A stretch of 7,082 bases of DNA from Euryarchaeota archaeon UBA181. GTDB taxonomy: Archaea; Thermoplasmatota; Poseidoniia; Poseidoniales; Thalassarchaeaceae. Location: assembly GCA_002496725.1 (NCBI GenBank), contig DALI01000050.1, forward strand, positions 1,039 to 8,120, read 5' to 3'. Shown in pieces: positions 4,101 through 7,082 of this stretch. Both the position numbers and the translations under genes were made by a program. A model generated the notes under the pieces. The model worked only from the letters and a program-made list of their open reading frames with translations, ran no database searches and was not told the origin of the DNA. How positions within the stretch are numbered: the stretch's first letter is position 1; each line of letters starts with the position of its first letter.

Positions 4101-7082
4101 TGATGAATCACATGGTTCTGGCAAATTGGTATGAGCTTCCATGTGAAGCAGATGAAGCAGGGGACAAAATTGATGAGAATTGTGTCGAACCTTCAATAGG
4201 TTCAGCAAATACCCAGGTAAAGATTCTGAAGTACTACAGCGGTGCAACTCTTTCTGGGACCATCGAGCTTGAAGGAATCGGACCGGTCCCAAATGCAAGA
4301 CTTCTGATCGAGAGGGACGCATTCAGTGGAGAGGAAGTCCCGGATGAAGAAGGATTTGTCACAGATAGGGATAGCAGGACATATTGGATACCTATTGGAA
4401 CCGCAGATGCAGATGAGAATGGGATGTTTGAGTTCATTGTTCCCGCTGGAAAAATCAAGGTCACGGCATTCTTCGGAGAGCCAGATCTAGAATCAGCTCG
4501 TTCATCAATGATGACTGGCACATACAGTATGACAGAGATTCTCAATGAGATAAATTTGGAATCCAGGGACATAAACCCAGTCTCAGGAATTCTTGGCAAT
4601 GTCTCCGGTGCAACTTGGTTGACTGAGCAGATTATCAATATCTCAGGCTCTGACGGGCATTCAAATGGAGAATCTGTAGTTGACATATCACTATCGGTTG
4701 AGCCTAGTCAGGCAATTGGCCAGCTTGTCTGGTCGTCTACAGATGATTACAATGGCAATGCGATAGTCGGCTCATCAGTGGAACTAGTCCCGAAGTGGGA
4801 AGAGATAGTGACCCTGCCTTACACGGCCACAACCTCTAATGGCACAGTTACGGGAGAAAATCTAGCATTCAATGGAATTGGCGAGGTTTCATTCTCTGGG
4901 GCAGGTCTAGTACAATCGACGTCAATCTCAACAATCACGGACTTCACTGGAAACTTCACACAGGAAATCAAGCATAATCACACCCTGGTGGGAGAAGGTG
5001 TATTCGATGGTCGCGGAACTCTCAGTGGCGCAATTGACTTCCAGTCAGATCAAGAAACTCAGATTCTTGACTGTGGAGAAAACGATACCATGCCAGATAA
5101 CGAATCATACTGTGAGCTTTCAGCGGGAGACTTCTTGATTGAGGGTATTGTAAATGCTAGTGGTAGGTTCACATCCAACGGCTCTACTGAGTTTACTCAG
5201 AGACTGAGTCACGCTTCATTAGTCGCATCTGGTATCTTTGAGGTAGACACCTCTGAGGATTTGGAGCATTATGGTACAATTAATGGAACCGGTTTGTTTT
5301 CCGGAGATGGAACGTTTAGCGGTCCAATGGTTCAGGCTGGAACTTTCCATGTGATGGATATGATTCCCGGAACTTACTCAATTACGGCAGTTCTCAATGA
5401 TGGAACACGTGTACAATTGGATGACGACTTCATAGTTACTGCAAGTGCCACAACGCAGATACAGAAAATCGACATAGCTGGTAGCGTCATCAGTGGTAAG
5501 CTGATTTCTGATTCAGGCGTGGTCTTGGACAGTTATGCCGCATTACTTGATGAATCTTCAGAATTCTCAGATGCTACACAAGATTGCTCGGTAACGGGCC
5601 ACGTTCCATGCAGAATGTACCCTGACTTAGTAGGGGATTATGGATTTGGACCCCTCCCTCCAGGGAACTATTCAGTATTGGTAGATCTAGATGAAGACGG
5701 ATTCTATGAAGAATCAGAGGATTACGTCTTTGACTTAGATGCGTTCTCCAATGTGATCGTTCCATCTCCGATACCTCAGAAGTTTGACTTACATTTCGAA
5801 ATGATGAATGATGGGGCCATAGTGCCCGATCTCGAAATCACTATCTCTCCGAAGGATGGGGTTTTGGACCCAGTTAGTGCCCAGTACTCTTCTGAGGATG
5901 AAGCATATCACGTGGAATTATCACCTGGTGAATGGGTCCTAGATTACGCCTTATCGAACACCGAGCAAGTATGGGAAGAATTTGAAATTTATTCGGATTT
6001 GAACTCGCAATTCGAATTTGTTACCAGTGTCGAGGTTTCTGGAATCGTCTATTATGAGGAGAACACTTCAGCGATATTCAATCCTGATGAGAATAAGACG
6101 ATTAGTTCTGATACTATTATTAATTTCTACTGGGATGGTTTCTCAACATCCGCTATGACAAATGAGTCAGGAGAATTCACTGTATTCCTTCCAGAGGGGG
6201 CAGAAGTCGATGCAACAGTTGAGGGATCAGTTGCAGGATTGGTTAATGGTACAAAATTCACAGTCATTGAGGGAATGGAAGACGTGCTTATGGTTGCAAC
6301 TCCTGGAACTGATGTTTTCGGCCTTGTCAGTATCCTGCGCGCAAATAACTTCTACACCACAGAATTGGTAGGCTGGGAGCAATTGACTGTAACTGCTCAG
6401 AATGACAATTATGATGTCACGTGGAGAAAGACAGTTGATAGCCTCGGAAAGTTCCAGATGGTCCTTCCCAATGGCGATTGGACTTTCGACATCGTTGATT
6501 CAGATATTGATGTGTCTCCCGTGACTAAGTCCATTGATTCTGATAACTTTTCAGTAGAGATGATACTTTCCCCTCCAAACGGCACTCTCTCCTTGGAGAT
6601 GTTCATGGACAACTCAGGTGATTTGAATTCATCGAATGGCACTCATGTATCTTATGACTTTGAGATAGTCTCGACACTTCAAGCAGGAATGGGCAAGAAC
6701 GTAACTTACGATGGCAGTGAGTGGGTCAGCGAGGGATTAGCTGAGGTTTCTCTAGAGCCGGGATCGTACAACGTCATTGTCACTATTTCAGATGCCACTG
6801 ATGGAGATTTGTTTGGCACGATGCTGTCAACTGAAATCCTGCCATTCGATATTTCCCTACAGGGTGATATCGTAGAGCGATCCGCTGTTTTCCTCCCAGA
6901 ATGGAGAGTGCAGATCACGCTTGCTAATCAGTTTGGGGGCATGCTGTCAAACGAGGAGTTCAGACTGACCAACTCTGAAACTGGTTGGACACAGACACAG
7001 TCGACCGATGATGCAGGAATTTGGGTAGATCACCTCTCTCAAGGCGAGTGGATTCTGATAATCGACTCTCTCGAGAACTCAG
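11..7082 (+). CDS. aglB: Giant STT3/AglB oligosaccharyltransferase with beta-domain tail (3'-partial)
   Basis: Catalytic subunit of archaeal oligosaccharyltransferase, a membrane enzyme that moves a glycan from a dolichol-linked donor to Asn in N-x-S/T sequons on the outer face of the membrane. Directly visible: an uninterrupted frame of 2,357 codons from ATG 11 to the right edge with no stop. The family signatures occur in order: SDPWY (D416), DHD (532-534), TIGE (740-743), RF (R802) and WWDYG (967-971). Thirteen hydrophobic helices lie between residues 377 and 877, the count known for STT3. Typical archaeal AglB proteins are roughly 600-1,000 residues. This one is far longer because of a ten-helix N-terminal extension (1-372) and a beta-sandwich tail (1401 onward). 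Arg codons are mostly AGA/AGG and Ile is often ATA, the same in all parts, so nothing suggests a recent graft or assembly join. The DK/MI helix of the family is not securely located. The STT3 call is near certain; the ends of the added domains are approximate. Confidence 0.95.
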   Translation, partial: MNVRDDAKADGNSIRELMPVSAILVALVALFLGTQALANGTMENDGYLRILTLPLTAALAACVGRVLAVTELGLPSRFKIALSSLFFVTVSAIPEFAPEVIEIESLVSFTFAIVGICSLLLVNSNRREEANLFLVTVIGFYLSVSLAATTEFGTGSWAGTDAEMIDAIRSAAASLLFAFWASSISLGLIMTVAMRGTLDKPGKGSLFSTIPSFDTTNSSSRYTMSVLGLILAIQLIPLVWLCSITGDTIVVDGEAISNALLKYSGHEYLGSVWALMTSLVIFCWAFCRSERWQVIAALIAVNWILYSAARLVEIGNPLGIDILPAGSGDSTSAAAWFFLIFWSNVAAYILSVRGYFGDTAPLREHSALRVWWNTNYYGIMIAMALFVSLAIRAGWNVLPAMNASGTQLWDMTGGSDPWYMKRVIDYVVAERSHFIFDSDRSYPMGVINPRPPLFSWSLALGGIGLNWLTDSSGDQMVWWSVSAMPAVYGALIVLPLAGIARRVHSNLAGVITAWLIALMPGHIGHSTFALADHDSFALLFISMAFYFWVRAVEEIRDERLFNETSMNPLYLIAGIREMWLRSPMVMSCATLSGISFATVALGWKGFVYGPGILFLAFSTQAVLNLFRNRDSLPITAAALQMLFTAFLIPLPFYIWPGLDLLFDPSGFQPMFYIIGFTIALGWVTCSFRDKPWLLVIASGTALFGAILLTLAILQAMEYYNGWDVLFTGGFYFSKNKIFGTIGEAQAPSRGVLFASYGPIVSIIAISCAVYLIWRGARRNRQSDLLLGSWTIVAAYMAWSAGRFIFNATPAMAVVGGLGIAMLWNSANPVDYLKEYRRSGIGNPSARRRSTFTASRRHPGIPALILVFLLVASQHATYGIDSGIPRGEEAATDVDQTIYEIAPDFLRWSIGDFSILDDEEYDPESGMLRYMGTFGPGFNGADWNTAYQWLSEQDSDVGFSQRPAFVSWWDYGFQALSQGQHPTVADNFQSGIPHSGAMLLSQGQDDTLAMFITTLTQGDMRSNSGVMTTDFVSILEPYMSEDQISEFQTIMSIGVGDSDVVMHRSMQVVANDGAVDLLRGYQLDENGIPSLNETWMVYFDGSPYSEGSNESTAKSAYDVARGRDGAYVEETTHYMIGNYRYTKDLIDDFDDVSTGLHRQNSKLGMARAFLVEAFEMHEMVDLYHQITTEVFYDVQDYEGGLGETTERNNDIRYFAVDNRLYPLGGSYYADYNYHRGQTTGIFHAPTGLSGLDLDDYISTMYQTQRGVDGTIVLRTADEYEQEYLNDIVRQQSGAAADSSEMIQMVDIDYNHQAAFFETMVARTYVGYGSSSLGLPGDAAQPAPHFYMYGTPGSYMEPGIPLPGAMMNHMVLANWYELPCEADEAGDKIDENCVEPSIGSANTQVKILKYYSGATLSGTIELEGIGPVPNARLLIERDAFSGEEVPDEEGFVTDRDSRTYWIPIGTADADENGMFEFIVPAGKIKVTAFFGEPDLESARSSMMTGTYSMTEILNEINLESRDINPVSGILGNVSGATWLTEQIINISGSDGHSNGESVVDISLSVEPSQAIGQLVWSSTDDYNGNAIVGSSVELVPKWEEIVTLPYTATTSNGTVTGENLAFNGIGEVSFSGAGLVQSTSISTITDFTGNFTQEIKHNHTLVGEGVFDGRGTLSGAIDFQSDQETQILDCGENDTMPDNESYCELSAGDFLIEGIVNASGRFTSNGSTEFTQRLSHASLVASGIFEVDTSEDLEHYGTINGTGLFSGDGTFSGPMVQAGTFHVMDMIPGTYSITAVLNDGTRVQLDDDFIVTASATTQIQKIDIAGSVISGKLISDSGVVLDSYAALLDESSEFSDATQDCSVTGHVPCRMYPDLVGDYGFGPLPPGNYSVLVDLDEDGFYEESEDYVFDLDAFSNVIVPSPIPQKFDLHFEMMNDGAIVPDLEITISPKDGVLDPVSAQYSSEDEAYHVELSPGEWVLDYALSNTEQVWEEFEIYSDLNSQFEFVTSVEVSGIVYYEENTSAIFNPDENKTISSDTIINFYWDGFSTSAMTNESGEFTVFLPEGAEVDATVEGSVAGLVNGTKFTVIEGMEDVLMVATPGTDVFGLVSILRANNFYTTELVGWEQLTVTAQNDNYDVTWRKTVDSLGKFQMVLPNGDWTFDIVDSDIDVSPVTKSIDSDNFSVEMILSPPNGTLSLEMFMDNSGDLNSSNGTHVSYDFEIVSTLQAGMGKNVTYDGSEWVSEGLAEVSLEPGSYNVIVTISDATDGDLFGTMLSTEILPFDISLQGDIVERSAVFLPEWRVQITLANQFGGMLSNEEFRLTNSETGWTQTQSTDDAGIWVDHLSQGEWILIIDSLENS
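1250..1267 (+). other. First acidic (G-x-D) catalytic motif, GSDPWY (residues 414-419)
   Basis: G414-S-D416-P-W-Y lies in the first external loop of the STT3 core. In archaeal AglB the first DxD-type motif usually reads G-x-D followed by P-W/Y-Y, and its Asp binds the divalent metal and acceptor amide. D416 is the equivalent residue by position and context. The residues after it continue as a short amphipathic stretch, as in the family. Confidence 0.9.
1604..1612 (+). other. Second DxD motif, DHD (residues 532-534)
   Basis: D532-H533-D534 sits just after a hydrophobic helix (504-520) and a GHIGHST-type turn, immediately before the next helix. This is the place of the second DxD/DxH motif of STT3 family enzymes, which contributes metal and lipid-phosphate contacts. 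Confidence 0.88.
2228..2239 (+). other. TIxE motif, TIGE (residues 740-743)
   Basis: T740-I-G-E743 lies in the long external loop between helices ending near 714 and starting near 755. The TIxE motif of STT3/PglB holds the acceptor peptide, and its Glu takes part in metal binding and catalysis. R802, in a W-x-x-x-R-F context at nt 2414-2416, is a good candidate for the conserved Arg of the following membrane segments. Confidence 0.88.
2642..4210 (+). other. Soluble catalytic ectodomain (residues 878-1400)
   Basis: Globular extracellular part of the oligosaccharyltransferase that recognises the Ser/Thr of the sequon. WWDYG is at 967-971 (nt 2909-2923), followed by a conserved-looking HPTVADNF segment (980-987). 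Further on, IRYFAVD (1210-1216), FHAPTGL (1241-1247) and a helix-like segment around 1315-1326 (FFETMVARTYVG) match the general pattern of archaeal STT3 C-terminal regions as I remember it. The span is about 520 residues, at the long end for the family. The DK/MI motif is not clearly placed; D1058-x-x-M1061-x-x-x-M1065 is a weak candidate. Two sequons are present (N1091, N1108). A Cys pair, C1378 and C1391, brackets an acidic loop just before the beta tail. Confidence 0.88.
2909..2923 (+). other. WWDYG sequon-recognition motif (residues 967-971)
   Basis: W967-W968-D969-Y970-G971 is an exact match to the family-defining motif, whose residues bind the +2 Ser/Thr of the acceptor sequon. It follows the last membrane helix by about 90 residues. 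This is the strongest single piece of evidence for the product name. Confidence 0.97.
4211..4501 (+). other. First carboxypeptidase-regulatory-like beta-sandwich (residues 1401-1497)
   Basis: Begins with a VKILKYYSGATLSGT strand (1403-1417) directly after the catalytic domain. It has a PNARLLIERD strand near 1427-1436, a D1466-x-D1468-x-N1470-G1471 loop, then a MFEFIVPAG turn (G1480) and a closing strand. This strand order (G-x-v, pv-nA-v, T-D-x-x-G-x-F, PAG, Y/K-x-v) is typical of carboxypeptidase regulatory-like / transthyretin-like domains, which act as non-catalytic beta modules on exported proteins. The family call is from pattern only. It marks the junction between enzyme and tail. Confidence 0.65.
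4502..4831 (+). other. Unassigned beta-rich spacer with sequons (residues 1498-1607)
   Basis: Sits between the first regulatory-like module and the glycine-rich stretch. It shows alternating hydrophobic and polar residues typical of beta strands (for example the VDISLSVEP segment near 1557-1565 and SSVELVPKW near 1589-1597) and two sequons, N1530 and N1543. It lacks the PG-Y/W closing motif of the later modules, so it may be a divergent beta-sandwich. I recognise no specific family. Confidence 0.45.
4832..5365 (+). repeat. Gly-x-Gly hairpin-like protein repeats (residues 1608-1785)
   Basis: A degenerate pattern with glycine pairs on short strands recurs: NGIGEVSFSGAG (about 1621-1632), VGEGVFDGRGTLSGAIDF (1660-1677), IEGIVNASGRFTSNG (1710-1724), ASGIFEV (1739-1745) and INGTGLFSGDGTFSGP (1757-1772). 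Units look like x-G-x-[VIF]-x-x-G-x-[FVL]-[ST]-x-G, suggesting stacked beta hairpins. The stretch carries eight of the tail's N-x-S/T sequons (N1610, N1648, N1656, N1691, N1697, N1715, N1723, N1758) and the Cys pair C1688/C1701 around an acidic Asn-rich loop. The repeat shows at protein level only; I did not see exact DNA repeats. Confidence 0.55.
5366..7082 (+). repeat. Tandem ~90-residue beta-module array (residues 1786 to end, continues)
   Basis: A closing turn of the form [LI]-[P/E/S]-x-G-x-[YW] recurs with its Gly at 1787, 1885, 1973, 2063 (degenerate, lacking the aromatic), 2155, 2251 and 2345. Successive spacings are 98, 88, 90, 92, 96 and 94 residues. Each turn is followed by a strand rich in V/I and an acidic segment, and preceded by strand-like text, as in carboxypeptidase-regulatory-like, SdrD-B-like or Ig-like modules of surface proteins. 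The modules share little other sequence identity. The likely role is a stalk, spacer or binding surface outside the cell. The last visible turn is only 12 residues from the right edge, so further modules or a C-terminal anchor may follow. An EF-hand-like loop lies at 1892-1903. Exact family is uncertain. Confidence 0.65.
5684..5719 (+). other. EF-hand-like acidic loop (residues 1892-1903)
   Basis: D1892-x-D1894-x-D1896-G1897, with acidic E1900 at position 9 and E1903 at position 12, fits the spacing of a canonical 12-residue calcium-binding loop. It directly follows the PPG-NY turn of a beta module, so it may be a lone calcium loop between modules rather than a helix-loop-helix EF hand. Calcium binding is inference. 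Confidence 0.45.

Noticed and set aside
4190..4240. A possible gene boundary between the enzyme and the beta-domain tail
   Set aside because: The frame is continuous with no stop and no restart signal needed; codon use does not change across the junction.
4234..4686. 150-residue open frame on the minus strand, partly overlapping another at 3870-4322
   Set aside because: Both lie fully antisense to the conserved AglB frame, overlap each other, and show low-complexity Ser/Pro- or His/Arg/Leu-rich shadow composition with no motif.
1..7082. tRNA, rRNA, CRISPR, insertion sequence, terminator or promoter elements
   Set aside because: I saw no such structures; all sequence after position 10 is accounted for by one coding frame, and the repeats present are at protein level only.

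Overview
The whole window is one protein-coding gene on the + strand. It has a recognisable start at the extreme left edge (a GGTGA Shine-Dalgarno-type motif at 1-5 and ATG at 11). I translated this frame (codons beginning at positions 2, 5, 8 and so on) by eye across all 7,082 bases and met no stop codon. The right edge therefore cuts the gene, and the visible product is 2,357 residues long and incomplete. There is no second gene, RNA gene, mobile element or CRISPR array, and no non-coding DNA beyond the first 10 bases. The other open frames on either strand are short shadows of this frame.

The product is a very large oligosaccharyltransferase catalytic subunit of the STT3/AglB family, which transfers a lipid-linked glycan to asparagines of exported proteins. 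Its signatures appear in canonical order: a first acidic motif ending in SDPWY (D416), a second DHD motif (D532-D534), TIGE (T740-E743), an RF pair (R802) and WWDYG (967-971). The layout by residue is: 1-372, an N-terminal extension of about ten hydrophobic helices that I do not recognise; 373-877, the 13-helix STT3 membrane core; 878-1400, the soluble catalytic ectodomain; 1401-1497, a first carboxypeptidase-regulatory-like beta-sandwich; 1498-1607, an unassigned beta-rich stretch; 1608-1785, a Gly-x-Gly-rich hairpin repeat stretch; and 1786-2357 onward, a tandem array of beta modules with a period of roughly 88-98 residues that continues past the window. The tail is strongly acidic, rich in N-x-S/T sequons and almost free of Lys/Arg, as expected for an extracellular portion.

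The organism is most likely an archaeon. The evidence is the AglB-type enzyme, a GGTGA ribosome binding site, and Arg codons dominated by AGA/AGG with frequent ATA for Ile. The moderate base composition, the size of the gene and the acidic tandem beta-domain tail suggest a marine planktonic Thermoplasmatota such as Candidatus Poseidoniales (Marine Group II). That assignment is inference from general resemblance, not a database match.

The points of most interest are architectural: a glycosyltransferase sandwiched between an unexplained polytopic N-terminal module and a long adhesin-like C-terminal tail, the tail being rich in the sequons that the enzyme itself would recognise.
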